Source of the DNA: CAWIMX01 sp963792785
GTDB lineage: Bacteria > Acidobacteriota > Vicinamibacteria > Vicinamibacterales > CAVVIG01
Reading direction: 5' to 3'
Length of the DNA: 64,000 nt
NCBI GenBank assembly: GCA_963792785.1
Contig: CAWBXO010000001.1
Location: 1-64,000 of the forward strand
In this document: positions 1 through 7,776 of the stretch, one piece after another
How positions within the stretch are numbered: the first letter of the stretch is position 1
Layout: each line of letters opens with the position of its first letter
Translations under genes and position numbers: made by a program
The notes under the pieces: model-generated
What the model was told of the DNA's origin: nothing
The model's database searches: none
Seen by the model: only the letters and a program-made list of their open reading frames with translations

Positions 1-225
1 GTGATCGGCTGACGCAGATAGCGCCGTCCCGTCGTCACATAGTGGCCGGCAGTGGCTTCGCAGCGGTGAACCGGCTTCGCCGGCTGTGCCAGGGCTACCT
101 GATCACAGCCGCTGCAGAGAGCCACCGCCTCGCCGGGCCGGCGCTCCGCGCGTGCCTCTCGATGTGCCTGTCGGGTTCCTGAAGTTGCGAAGGAACCACA
201 ACACGCACATACGGAGGACACGGCG
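1..225. other. Leader region upstream of the RadC-like gene
   Basis: I see no convincing gene here. A GC hairpin (CCGGCTTCGCCGG, 71-83) is present, and a good ribosome binding site, GGAGG at 213-217, sits 8 bases before the ATG at 226. Confidence 0.5.
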
Positions 226-475
226 ATGCAGACGGGGACGATGAGACTTCGGGAGCTGACCGTACCATACGCAGTAAGAATGGATCACGAGGGCCAACCG
301 ATTGTCGTTGGTCGAAACCTCGGCAGTCCTAGGGAGACGGCGTCGGCGTTGATGACCGCGTTGCAGGATCAGCCCGGCGAAGTCTTCGCAATCCTCTGTG
401 TATCCACGAAGTGCGCGTGATCGCGTATCACGAGGTCAGCCGAGGCACGCTCGACGCTACGCTGGTTCATCCGCG
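226..475 (+). pseudogene. radC: RadC-like JAB-domain protein, 5' half, frameshifted and interrupted by an insertion
   Basis: This is the N-terminal half of the short RadC-like (JAB/MPN domain) protein common on plasmids and genomic islands. The family role is uncertain, and the old DNA-repair label is disputed. The first 64 codons read RELTVPYAVR ... EVFAILCVSTKCA and then meet a TGA at 418. Adding one base at about 415 gives VIAYHEVSRGTLDATLVHPR, the expected continuation, so one base is missing. The reading then stops at base 475, where foreign DNA begins, and resumes in frame at 6777 with EVFKAALLANAAAIVLTHNHPSGDP. Start: ATG 226 after GGAGG. The protein is non-functional as read, unless the frameshift is a sequencing error and the insert is excised. 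Confidence 0.88.
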
Positions 476-476
476 C

Positions 477-586
477 TTATGTTCGGGCAGAACATAAACG
501 CGGTTATGTTGCGGCGGTTGTTATGTGGCGCAGCCGCTTTAAGGCCAGCGGCGAGCCGGCCTCACGGTCCGCGGACGCAACATAAT
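477..586 (+). repeat. Left terminal inverted repeat of the RIT element
   Basis: The outer part is a palindrome, TTATGTTC (477-484) and GAACATAA (490-497), separated by GGGCA. The inner part, 521-586, starts TTATGTGGCGCAGCCG and ends ACATAAT. It matches the reverse complement of 6689-6754 at 56 of 66 positions by hand count. Several TTATG/CATAA half-sites recur, as expected for multiple recombinase-binding sites. Confidence 0.85.
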
Positions 587-1618
587 CGCACCAGTGTCCC
601 AGGCTCGGCCGACCGTTGGGTGCCCTCACAGTGCGCGCAGGCACGCCATGAGTCCGGCTCCTTCCGCCAGTGCCTGCGCGAGTCGCCTGGAATCGAGCAT
701 TCGCCCAGCGCCTTGGCTTTCATCGCGAGATCGACCTCGGCGTAGATGTTGGTGGTGTCCAACGACACGTGGCCGAGCCAGGCGCGGATCGTGTTGATGT
801 CGACACCCGCGCGCAGCAGGTGGACGGCTGTCGTATGCCGGATCACGTGCGGGCTGACGCGCTTGGCGGCGATCGACGGGACGCGCTGCGCCGCTCGCGC
901 CGCGTGCCGTTTCACCAGGGCGTAGATTCCAAAGCGTGTGATGGCTTCGCGGCGGCGATTGAGGAAGACGGGCTCGTGACCGCCGCGCGTGGCGACGAGC
1001 GTCTTGAGTACGCCCGCCGTCGACGGCCACAGCGGGCAGAGGCGTGTCTTGTTCCCCTTCCCGAGGAGTTTGGCCGCTGGCGACGTGCCAAGGTCGAGAT
1101 CAGCGACGGTCAGACGTGCCGCTTCGTCAGCGCGAGCGCCCGCGTTGTACAGAAACAGAAGGAGCGCATGGTCGCGGGCTGCCTGGCGCGTGCGGCGGCC
1201 CGGCGCCGCGAGCAGGGCGTCCATCTCCGGCTTCTCGAGGTACGGCAGCGTGCCCTTCGCCGCCTTCTTGAACGGAATGGCGGTGAGTTCGGCGCACCAG
1301 GCCGGGTGCTCGGGACTTCGCGTCCCGATGAAGCGAGCGAAGGCGTGTATCGCCGCGAGCCGCTGGTTGCGCGTGGACACCGAGCAGTGCCGCTCGTCTT
1401 CGAGGTGCGCCAGGAAGCGACGAACGACGTCTGGCGAGAGATGTTCGACCTCCAGCTGATCGATCTGCGTGGCCCTGCTGCTTCGCCGCGAATGGCAGCA
1501 GCAAAGTCATGGCGTCTCGGTAGCTCGCCTGCGTATTCCGGGACAAGTTGAGATCCGCGACGATGTGCTCCAAGAGAAAGCGTCGTACCCACGGGGCAAC
1601 GAGATTCTTGCTGGTCAT
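562..1618 (-). pseudogene. ritC: RIT recombinase C, tyrosine recombinase with one frameshift
   Basis: This is a tyrosine site-specific recombinase, third in the trio. The N-terminal arm starts at ATG 1618 (MTSKNLVAPWVRRFL, then a SAM-like core-binding domain with NLSRNTQASYRDAM). After KQQ the frame slips at a GGG run (complement of 1473-1475). Dropping one G gives ATQIDQLEVEHLSPDVV and joins the catalytic frame. Catalytic residues are all visible: Arg in NAGARADEAARL (about residue 163), His/Arg in HVIRHTTAVHLL (about 258), the second His in AWLGHVSLD, and Tyr in TNIYAEVDL (about 291). The start overlaps the ritB stop as ATGA, indicating translational coupling. The 3' end runs into the left inverted repeat. 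It is either inactivated or carries a homopolymer sequencing error. Confidence 0.85.
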
Positions 1619-2570
1619 GGCTCGACCTCCACTCCGACGTAGGCCTCGAACCGCCGTCCCGCTTCGCGCAAGAGGTCCGGCGTCATCGTCAGATAGTGTT
1701 GGGTTTCGGCGAGGCTGATGTGACCGAGGTACGTCGACAGCTTCGGCAGCAGGAGCTGCACGTCAGCGCCCTGACGGTACCAAGCCACGAGCCTGTGCAC
1801 GGCAAAGCTGTGCCGCAGGTCGTGCAGACGCGGCTGAAAATACGCGCCGTCACTTCGACGGATACCGATGCGGCCACGCAGAATCCGAAAATATCGCTCC
1901 GCGGTGTGCAGCGGGATCGGGATGCCGTCCCGCCGAAGCAAGAAGGCGTTTCGAGTCGGAGGCCGCCGGACGACCGCCAGTCGCGTGTCGGCGTAGAGAG
2001 CAGGGCCGAGGAGAGCTTCGGCCCAATGGGCAGGAGCCGGGTCTTGAAGAATTTCGTGTTCCGCACGACGAGACACGGCGCGGAGAGGTCGACGTCGTCG
2101 GTGGTCAGCGCCAGCGCCTCGCCGAGACGCAGCCCGGCGCCGTAGAGGAGCAAGATCAGGGTCCGAAAGGTCAGCGCGGGAATCGTGGCAGGCTGCCCGT
2201 TCTTCGGAATGCAGAGGTCCAGCGCCGACGTCGCGTCCAGCATGCGCCGGAGTTCTTCCTCCGAGTAGATGTAGGCCGTGGCGTACGCCGGCCGCTTCGG
2301 CAGGCGGAACGCCAGCGGCGAGGTGGACACAAGACCGCGTTGGATAGCGAAACGAAAGAGCCCGGGCAGCGTGTAGTACTTCATGTGCCAAGGGAGGTGA
2401 GCGGCAGAGCGCTTCAAGAACGCCCGCACGGTGTCTTGGGTGACGTCGTTGACCTCAATGGCGCCGGCCACACGTGTAAACGTTCGGAGGATCATCGCGC
2501 CGCTCCGGAAGCGCAGCCCCGTCGAGCGCTTGACGGTCACGTATTCTTCGACGACCTGAGTGAGTGTCAT
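1615..2570 (-). pseudogene. ritB: RIT recombinase B, tyrosine recombinase with one frameshift
   Basis: This is the middle recombinase of the trio. It starts at ATG 2570 (MTLTQVVEEYVTVKRSTGLR), overlapping the ritA stop by four bases (ATGA). The N-terminal binding domain is followed by the catalytic domain with Arg in GAGLRLGEALAL (about residue 145). Near 1993-2001 the frame changes: LPIGPKLSSALL in one frame must join LYADTRLAVVRRPP in the next. This fits a CT-dinucleotide slip in a CTCTCT stretch. Downstream, HDLRHSFAVHRL (about 251), the second His in YLGHISL, and Tyr in ETQHYLTMT (about 293) are intact. The stop overlaps the ritC start. All catalytic residues survive, so an assembly error cannot be excluded. 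Confidence 0.85.
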
Positions 2571-3814
2571 GCGAGCCCTCCCAGGTCGAAGGCCGCGACT
2601 TCGCGCAGGCCTTGAAGATCCACCTTGGCGTACACGCGTGTGCTGGTGAGGCTGCGATGACCGAGGTGATCGGCGATTTCCTTGAGCGACAAGCCGCGCG
2701 CCATGAGATGTCCGGCGCAGGCGTGCCGGAGCACATGAGGACAGCGGCGCGGCACGTGAAGGCCGAGCCGCTTGATGCGCTCCGCGACGACGGTATACAG
2801 GCTTTTCGAGGTCATCGGTCCGATGGGCGCCCGGATCTTCAGAAACAGCTCGCGACATGCGCGTCGCGGCCTGGCCTCTTTGAGGTACCGGATGATCGCC
2901 TGTCCGACGACGGGCATGAGCGGATAGACCTGGGAACGTCCCGGCTTGGAGCGACGGACCGTCAGACGGTCGTGCTCCCAATCGACGTCGTCCAGGCGCA
3001 GCGCGGCGACCTCACCGGCTCGGAAGCCATAGACCGCCAACAGCAGGAGAATCGCGCGGTCTCGGACGTCCGTCGGGTCATCGGACGCCGCGTCCTGGAT
3101 CAGCCGATTGACGTCCTCCCATGAGGGACCGATGGGCAGCCCGTGATCACGATAGATATGTGGACCATGCAGCGTGTCGGCGAGTCCGGCGGCGCACCAT
3201 CCGCGCCGCTCCGCGTGGCGGATGAACGCACGCACGGCACTGGTGTGAATCTTGATCGAGACGCGCGACAGTCGCTTCGCGTGCAGGTGCTGGAGATAGC
3301 CGTCGAGATCCCGCAGGCTCAGACCAGACACTGGCGCTTGACGCTCATGGAGCCAGTCGAGGAATCGGCCGACATGCCAGCGCCGGTCTTTCAATGTGCC
3401 TCGCGAGAGCCCGCGCTCCTCGGTCATCCACCGCTCGAAGTCGTCGAGCAACGCGGCGTACGGTCGCGGGCTGGGCGCCTGCGGCTGGAGGCGCCCCAGG
3501 AAGAGGACCCATCGAGTCGTGACACGGAGAAACTCTCGGCGGTACTCGCGCGCATCGTCGCGGACACCTGCCTGACGGCGGGTCATTTCGATGCGACCCG
3601 CAGCGGCTTCAAGGCGCTCCTGATCCACGTCCAGCCCACCATGCGCGTGCAGGTCACAGGCCGCGGTCACCACGATCCCGGCGATCCGACGGAGCGCCGC
3701 CTTGCTGAAGCCCTCCTCGCAGCAGTGCGCGAGGAATCGTTCACGCTCGACCGCGTACGGCGCGATCGTGTGGAACACGAGGTCCGACGTCTTCACGAAC
3801 AGCTTCTCGAACAT
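2567..3814 (-). CDS. ritA: RIT recombinase A, tyrosine site-specific recombinase
   Basis: An intact 415-residue tyrosine recombinase, first gene of the ritA-ritB-ritC unit. The N-terminal half carries a core-binding domain (RGLSRGTLKDRRWHVGRFL). The C-terminal catalytic domain shows Arg in YGFRAGEVAAL (about residue 261), the HxxR box HVLRHACAGHL (about 360), the second His in DHLGHRSL and the nucleophile Tyr in TRVYAKVDL (about 391). The start ATG 3814 is chosen because AAGGAGGGTGG lies just upstream on the coding strand. The stop TGA overlaps the ritB start as ATGA. It is the only one of the three recombinases without a frameshift. In RIT elements the three proteins are thought to act together in recombination at the inverted-repeat ends; the exact mechanism is not shown here. 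Confidence 0.92.
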   Translation of the reverse strand: MFEKLFVKTSDLVFHTIAPYAVERERFLAHCCEEGFSKAALRRIAGIVVTAACDLHAHGGLDVDQERLEAAAGRIEMTRRQAGVRDDAREYRREFLRVTTRWVLFLGRLQPQAPSPRPYAALLDDFERWMTEERGLSRGTLKDRRWHVGRFLDWLHERQAPVSGLSLRDLDGYLQHLHAKRLSRVSIKIHTSAVRAFIRHAERRGWCAAGLADTLHGPHIYRDHGLPIGPSWEDVNRLIQDAASDDPTDVRDRAILLLLAVYGFRAGEVAALRLDDVDWEHDRLTVRRSKPGRSQVYPLMPVVGQAIIRYLKEARPRRACRELFLKIRAPIGPMTSKSLYTVVAERIKRLGLHVPRRCPHVLRHACAGHLMARGLSLKEIADHLGHRSLTSTRVYAKVDLQGLREVAAFDLGGLA

Positions 3815-4272
3815 GAGCCACCCTCCTTGACGGAATGTCGTCCAAGAGTGGTCGACTTATGTTGTCCTGGGAAGAAGTGTGCTTGATGCCCGTTCAGCGG
3901 CCGCTGCCGCTACGCCGCACCACGTGCGGGTCTCCGACGCGGAGAACTGCAGCGAGGCCGCCGGCGCTGGATCGCGTGGCTGGTGCTTGCCACTGCGGCG
4001 TTACTCAAGGCCGACTGTAGGGGGCCAGTTGTGGGATGAGTATTGATCCGTGCGGCATGACCAGAGCGGTCAAATGGCGTTTCTGGAGATCCGATCCGTG
4101 TTGCGCGGTGATCGAGGCCATGACGGCGAGCGTGCCAGCCCTTCGAAGGCGGGCCAGTCTCCGTTCGGGCGAGTCGCTCATCCCGAGCGTCTGACACCTT
4201 TGCCGTCGTTTGTTCCCGACGACCCAATCGACGGCCGGTCTTTCAACCCCGTTGATCGATCACGACGTGAGC
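3815..4272. other. Gene-free stretch inside the RIT element
   Basis: These 458 bases separate ritA from the passenger genes. The ritA ribosome binding site is at the left edge. A single TTATGTTG (3855-3862) resembles the element-end half-site but is in the same orientation as the left end and has no inverted partner. No other open frame looked protein-like. It probably holds the ritABC promoter. Confidence 0.5.
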
Positions 4273-5472
4273 TCAAATACGGGCCCTGAGCCGCAAGACG
4301 ATCGTCACTGACTGGCCGTCTCTCTCGAACACGAGACGCCGCGTTGAACCGTCCGCGCTGAGAAGGGCGCGCAGCTGCACTGGCGTCAGATCGCCAGCCG
4401 CACGATCGCCGATCTCCACGAGCACGTCGCCGATGCGAACGCCTGCCTCCGCACCAGCGGAATTCGGAATGACGTCGAACACGACGTGCCTGCCGCCTCG
4501 CCGGATGAAACCGACGCCGCTGGCGTCGAACACATGCGGCTGCCGGTAGCGCTCGTTCGGTGTCAGGTACATCTTTGTGCCCGTCGAAGTCGAAGGCCAC
4601 GGTAAACCTTCGCAAGATCCCTGAACCGAGCGTGCCGTCGGCGATGGATCCGTCGGCGCCGAGATTTCCTTGAAGAAGGGCGATTACCGGTTCCTTCACG
4701 GTGAAAGACCCGACTGTGACGGCACGCGGGCGCGCGGCCATGAGCTGGGTAATCCGGCCCGTTTGCGGATCCGGATACACGATGGCCCGCTCGCTCTGGA
4801 GCTGCGACTGGGCGCGCGCCGCGGCGCTTCCGACAAGAACGGCGCCATAAAACGACGTCCCTGTGTCGGGCAGCACTCGCAGCGGCAGTTGGGTCCCGTC
4901 ACGTAGCGTCATTTGGATGTCCACATACGGTACCTCGGGTTCGTACCAAACAGGAGGGGGATGGTCTCGGCACCCGCGGGCGGTCGATACGCGGCACGCT
5001 CGTAGAGCGTCAGCCGCGGTGTCATGTGGTCGAACTCGACGACGAATTGCCGCAGCAGCGCGACGCCTATGATGCAATCCATGTCGGGCGCTTCCTCGGG
5101 GAAGCGGCGGAGGATGATCGACTGGTTGGCGTACCAGATACCTCCGACGACGACGGTCGTCGTCGTGCTGCGGTCAGCGGGCGGGGGAGCGTTTCCGTCG
5201 GGTGCGGGTACGCCCGGCGAGACAGAGAGCCCGGCCGCAATCGCCTTTGCCTGGTCCAGCGCAATGAGCGCGCTGAACCCTGAATCCGGGTTGCACCAGA
5301 AGACGTGCGCCCCGATCGTGACGGGAATGAGCACGTGCTCGGTGGCGGTATCGAACTTTCCGTTGATGACGATGCCATTCGCCGTGTCTCGAGAAGCCTG
5401 TGCGCACAGCACCGTTGCGCCCAGCAGGCTGGCGATGACAGACGCGCGGACGCGCGTGAATACTCTTGACAT
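4273..5472 (-). pseudogene. Secreted retropepsin-like aspartyl protease with C-terminal PDZ domain, two frameshifts
   Basis: The reconstructed protein is about 400 residues. It starts at ATG 5472 (MSRVFTRVRASVIAS...ATVLCAQ), a Sec signal peptide, so it is predicted periplasmic. Two aspartyl-protease-like lobes follow: one around WCNPDSGFSALIAL and one around RVLPDTGTSFYGAV, the latter a canonical D-T/S-G motif. A PDZ domain follows (SAGAEAGVRIGDVLVEIGDR). The frame shifts twice: near 4945-4950 (LLFG must join YEPEVPYVDIQM) and near 4574-4576 (FDFDGHK must join MYLTPNERY, one extra A in an AAA run). Such retropepsin-PDZ proteins are frequent in Acidobacteria; substrates are unknown. It is divergent from the PadR gene with a 37-base gap holding a palindromic operator, suggesting PadR control. 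Confidence 0.78.
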
Positions 5473-5498
5473 GCCACGCTCCGTCGGCGAGAATCTCA

Positions 5499-5512
5499 CA
5501 TAGATATCTATG
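5499..5512. promoter_or_regulatory. Perfect palindrome, likely PadR operator
   Basis: CATAGATATCTATG is a perfect 14-base palindrome in the 37-base gap between the divergent protease-like and PadR genes. It overlaps the PadR start codon (5510). Placement and symmetry fit autoregulation by a dimeric winged-helix repressor controlling both directions. Binding is inferred. Confidence 0.6.
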
Positions 5513-5840
5513 AGGCAACACCGCGACAAGCTGCAAGGCACGCTCGACCTGCTCGTGCTCCGCACGCTCGCCGGCGCGGGAGCGATGCACGGCACGGACA
5601 TCTCGGATCGCATCGCCGAGTCGTCGCGCGACGTCCTGCGCGTCGAAGAGGGGTCGCTCTACCCGGCGCTCCATCGCATGGAAGAAGCCGGATGGGTCAT
5701 ATCGCAGTGGAAGGCGTCGGACAACAATCGCCGCGCCCGGTAACACGATCACCACGAACGGCCGGCGCCGCCTGTCGGCAGTGGAGCGGCACTGGACGAA
5801 ACACGTCGACGCCGTCTTGCGCGTGTTGAAGATGGCGTGA
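5510..5840 (+). pseudogene. PadR-family transcriptional regulator, frameshifted near its C-terminus
   Basis: This is a winged-helix PadR regulator of the type that precedes acidobacterial MacB-like permeases. The N-terminal 77 residues are typical: GTLDLLVLRTL, MHGTDISDRI, VEEGSLYPALHRMEEAGW. After NNRRAR a TAA stop appears at 5741. In another frame the expected C-terminus, ITTNGRRRLSAVERHW ... VLRVLKMA, continues to a TGA at 5838-5840. An indel lies between 5741 and 5750. The truncated product would keep the DNA-binding wing but lose the dimerisation helix. It lies one base upstream of the TonB-domain gene, so the two form an operon. The start codon sits inside the palindrome at 5499-5512. 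Confidence 0.82.
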
Positions 5841-5841
5841 C

Positions 5842-6426
5842 GTGTCCCCGCTGACTCGCTTCGTCAATAGCTTCCGCCGGACGTCGCTCGAGCGCGATCT
5901 CGACGATGAGATCCGCTTTCACCTCGAGGAGCGGGCGCGCCGGAACGCCGCCGCCGGCATGAGTCCGCGGGACGCCGTAACGGAAGCCCTCGATCGTTTC
6001 GGCAGCGTCGATCGCGCGAAGGCGGGAATGCGCTCGGCGCGCATGGCAGCGCGCCAGACGCTCACCGTCTCCATGGTGACGCTGGTCGTTCTGTCGTTTG
6101 TCGGGGCCATCTACTGGAACAGCCGGTCACGGATCTACGACCTCGGCGCGGGCATTACGGCTCCCGTGCCGGTTGTGACGCCGCACCCGGAGTACACGGC
6201 GTCTGCGATGCGCGCGAAGATTCAGGGCACCGTTCGCGTTCGGTGCGTCGTACGGCTGGACGGCGTATGCGCGGATGTCACCGTGGTCCGGTCGCTCGAC
6301 CGGACTTATGGGCTCGACGATGAGGCCGTGCGCGCCATTCGCGACTGGCGGTTCAGGCCGGCGCTTCGCGCGGGCACGCCCGCGGCGACGAGGATCGATT
6401 TCGAGATGCGCTTCGCGTTGCGCTGA
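5842..6426 (+). CDS. Permease-prefix domain fused to a TonB C-terminal domain
   Basis: 194 residues, starting at GTG 5842 one base after the PadR frame ends. Residues about 1-70 (FRRTSLERDLDDEIRFHLEE ... ALDRFGSVDRAK) match the cytoplasmic prefix found at the N-terminus of acidobacterial duplicated orphan permeases (MacB-like). One transmembrane helix follows at about 76-93 (SMVTLVVLSFVGAIYW). Residues about 105-194 form a TonB_C/energy-transducer-like domain (VPVVTPHPEYTASAMRAKIQ, then RSLDRTYGLDDEAVRAIRDW). The permease core is absent. The natural partner of the prefix is an ABC permease, so this is either a domain swap or a fusion made when a permease gene was lost. Family assignments are by recognition; the role is unknown. 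Confidence 0.72.
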   Translation: MSPLTRFVNSFRRTSLERDLDDEIRFHLEERARRNAAAGMSPRDAVTEALDRFGSVDRAKAGMRSARMAARQTLTVSMVTLVVLSFVGAIYWNSRSRIYDLGAGITAPVPVVTPHPEYTASAMRAKIQGTVRVRCVVRLDGVCADVTVVRSLDRTYGLDDEAVRAIRDWRFRPALRAGTPAATRIDFEMRFALR

Positions 6427-6504
6427 GGCGCGCGCTACTCCGCCTCGGGGGCCCGAACGGGACGCAGCCGTCACCGGCGATCGAGTTCGCAGAGAACCGT
6501 CGAG

Positions 6505-6651
6505 ATGTTCGCCGGTATGAAGCGCGCTGGCGTCAGGGTATTGGCGGGTAGCGATCTGATCATTCTCGCCTTCACGGGGGCCGACAACGGCGGCCGCGGC
6601 GCCGATAATCTCGAGACTGTTAGCAACACCGAGACACGGGAACTAATGTGA
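6505..6651 (+). pseudogene. Possible amidohydrolase remnant
   Basis: A 48-codon open frame reads MFAGMKRAGVRVLAGSDL and then unrelated sequence. The segment KRAGVRVLAGSD resembles the conserved metal-ligand strand near the C-terminus of amidohydrolases. No ribosome binding site or flanking family sequence was found. It may be a fragment or chance. Confidence 0.25.
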
Positions 6652-6688
6652 GGTCTTCATGGCGTCGCAGCTGGCGAACGCAGTCGAG

Positions 6689-6771
6689 ATTATGTGGCGT
6701 CCATCGACCGTGACGCTGGCTCACCGCTGACCTTCAAACGGCTGCGCCACATAACTGTAACCAGAACATAA
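6689..6771 (-). repeat. Right terminal inverted repeat of the RIT element
   Basis: Read on the minus strand from 6771, it begins TTATGTTCTGG and continues from 6754 as TTATGTGGCGCAGCCG, matching the left end. The 66-base inner part (6689-6754) is about 85% identical to 521-586 by hand count. The outermost TTATGTTC matches 477-484 exactly. Confidence 0.85.
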
Positions 6772-6776
6772 CCGCG

Positions 6777-6987
6777 GGAGGTGTTCAAGGCCGCGTTGCT
6801 GGCGAATGCTGCGGCGATCGTCCTGACGCATAACCATCCGAGCGGCGATCCGACTCCGAGTGCGGACGATGTTCAGCTGACGCGCCGGCTGGTTGATGCT
6901 GGCGCGCTCCTCGGCGTGGAGGTTCTCGATCACATCATCGTTGGCGACGGTCGTTATTACAGCTTCAAGGAGGCCGCCCGCCTGTAA
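6777..6987 (+). pseudogene. radC: RadC-like JAB-domain protein, 3' half
   Basis: This is the C-terminal 69 residues of the RadC-like protein interrupted at 475. It carries the JAMM/JAB metal-binding motif THNHPSGDPTPSADD (H-x-H-P-S-G-D), then DHIIVGDGRYYSFKEAARL and a stop at 6985-6987. Joined to the 5' half after removing the insert and one CCGCG copy, the frame reads DATLVHPREVFKAALLANAA without a gap. An internal GTG (6781) could start a short peptide, but no ribosome binding site supports it. Confidence 0.88.
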
Positions 6988-7178
6988 CCCGGAGCCGTCG
7001 GCTGCGCCGGCCCTTGGGAATGCCGCTTGCTCCCGGGGGCAGCAATGAGTCCCTCCGATGAATTCCTCGAAGTAAATTGCGGGGGCTGCGGAAGAGCTAC
7101 TCGTTCGGGTAGAAATTATCCTGAACCTGCGAACGATTGATTGCGAGGAGTGTACGAGGCGGCGAACGACTGGCGATC

Positions 7179-7323
7179 CTAATCGACGGCCAGCTCCCGA
7201 ATAACCTCGCGCGGCTTCTTGTCGTGCCGAATGCCCACGAACTTCGGGTGACGGAGAAGTCCATCGCGCGTCCACTGGACGAAGGCATCCGATACGAGGA
7301 AGCCAGCCGTAGCCGCGAGCAGT
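7179..7323 (-). pseudogene. ATP-dependent DNA ligase C-terminal remnant
   Basis: On the minus strand the sequence encodes FLVSDAFVQWTRDG. After one extra A (near 7260) it continues LLRHPKFVGIRHDKKPREVI and ends RELAVD-stop at 7179. The motif W-T-x-D-G-L-L-R-H-P-x-F-x-G-x-R is the oligonucleotide-binding-domain end of LigD-type ATP-dependent ligases. A stop codon lies upstream in frame (7324-7326), so only about 47 codons remain, with a frameshift. Confidence 0.6.
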
Positions 7324-7441
7324 CAAAAACCGGCGCTCGTCTGCCGGTACGGCTGGATGTCCTAGACGATGAGGGGAAGAGGTAGGGGCCTCAGCGCCCG
7401 CCTGATGGCTTGATTTGATAGTAACGCATGTGTTACCATCT

Positions 7442-7773
7442 ATGCAGATAACGGTAAGAGAGTACTCGACAAGGCCGGACGGAGTCCGTTCGGTCGTTGG
7501 TTTGAGGGCCTCGACGCCACGGCGGCAGCAAGGGTGACGACGGCGCTCGCTCGCATTGAGCAAGGCAATTTCTCCAGTGTCAAAGGCGTGGGGGCCGGCG
7601 TATTCGAGCACCGCATCGACTTCGGGCCGGGCTACCGCGTCTACTTCGGCAAGGATGGCGAGACGTTGGTGATTCTCGTTGCGGGCGGCACGAAGAAACG
7701 CCAGGCCCAAGACATTGCGCTCGCTCACGAACGGTGGGGCGACTACAAGCAGCGGAAGACCAAGGGGGAGTAG
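7442..7773 (+). pseudogene. Type II addiction-module killer protein (RelE/HigB-like toxin), frameshifted N-terminus
   Basis: The reconstructed protein is about 110 residues and matches the putative addiction module killer protein family (RelE/ParE fold, expected to cut mRNA at ribosomes). It starts at ATG 7442 (MQITVREY). One base appears lost near 7464, since inserting C gives LDKAGRSPFGRWFEGLDATA, then ALARIEQGNFSSVKGVGAGV, IDFGPGYRVYFGKDGE and GGTKKRQAQDIALA. From GTG 7534 a 79-residue product could still be made, but it would lack the first helices. The antitoxin gene follows 3 bases later. The toxin is probably inactive as read, while the antitoxin is intact. Confidence 0.75.
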
Positions 7774-7776
7774 CGA

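Larger units (their letters stand above)
476..6776. mobile_element. RIT (Recombinase-In-Trio) element with passenger genes, inserted in radC
   Basis: About 6.3 kb of DNA separates two halves of one radC-like gene. The left junction reads CATCCGCG|CTTATG and the right one CATAACCGCG|GGAGGTG. CCGCG (471-475 and 6772-6776) is therefore duplicated, and removing one copy plus the insert restores His-Pro-Arg-Glu-Val-Phe. The ends carry related inverted repeats (left 477-586, right 6689-6771). Inside, on the minus strand, are three overlapping tyrosine recombinase genes, the hallmark of RIT elements. A usual RIT element is little more than its three recombinases plus ends. This one also holds a protease-like gene, a PadR gene and a TonB-domain gene (4273-6426) between ritA and the right end. 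Confidence 0.85.

Noticed and set aside
3853..3875. TTATGTTG as an alternative right end of a shorter RIT element
   Set aside because: It is in the same orientation as the left end, shares only eight bases, and no radC junction or duplication is found there, while the end at 6771 has all of these.
4050..4289. Short open frames between ritA and the protease gene
   Set aside because: Sequence is not protein-like and no start signal was found.
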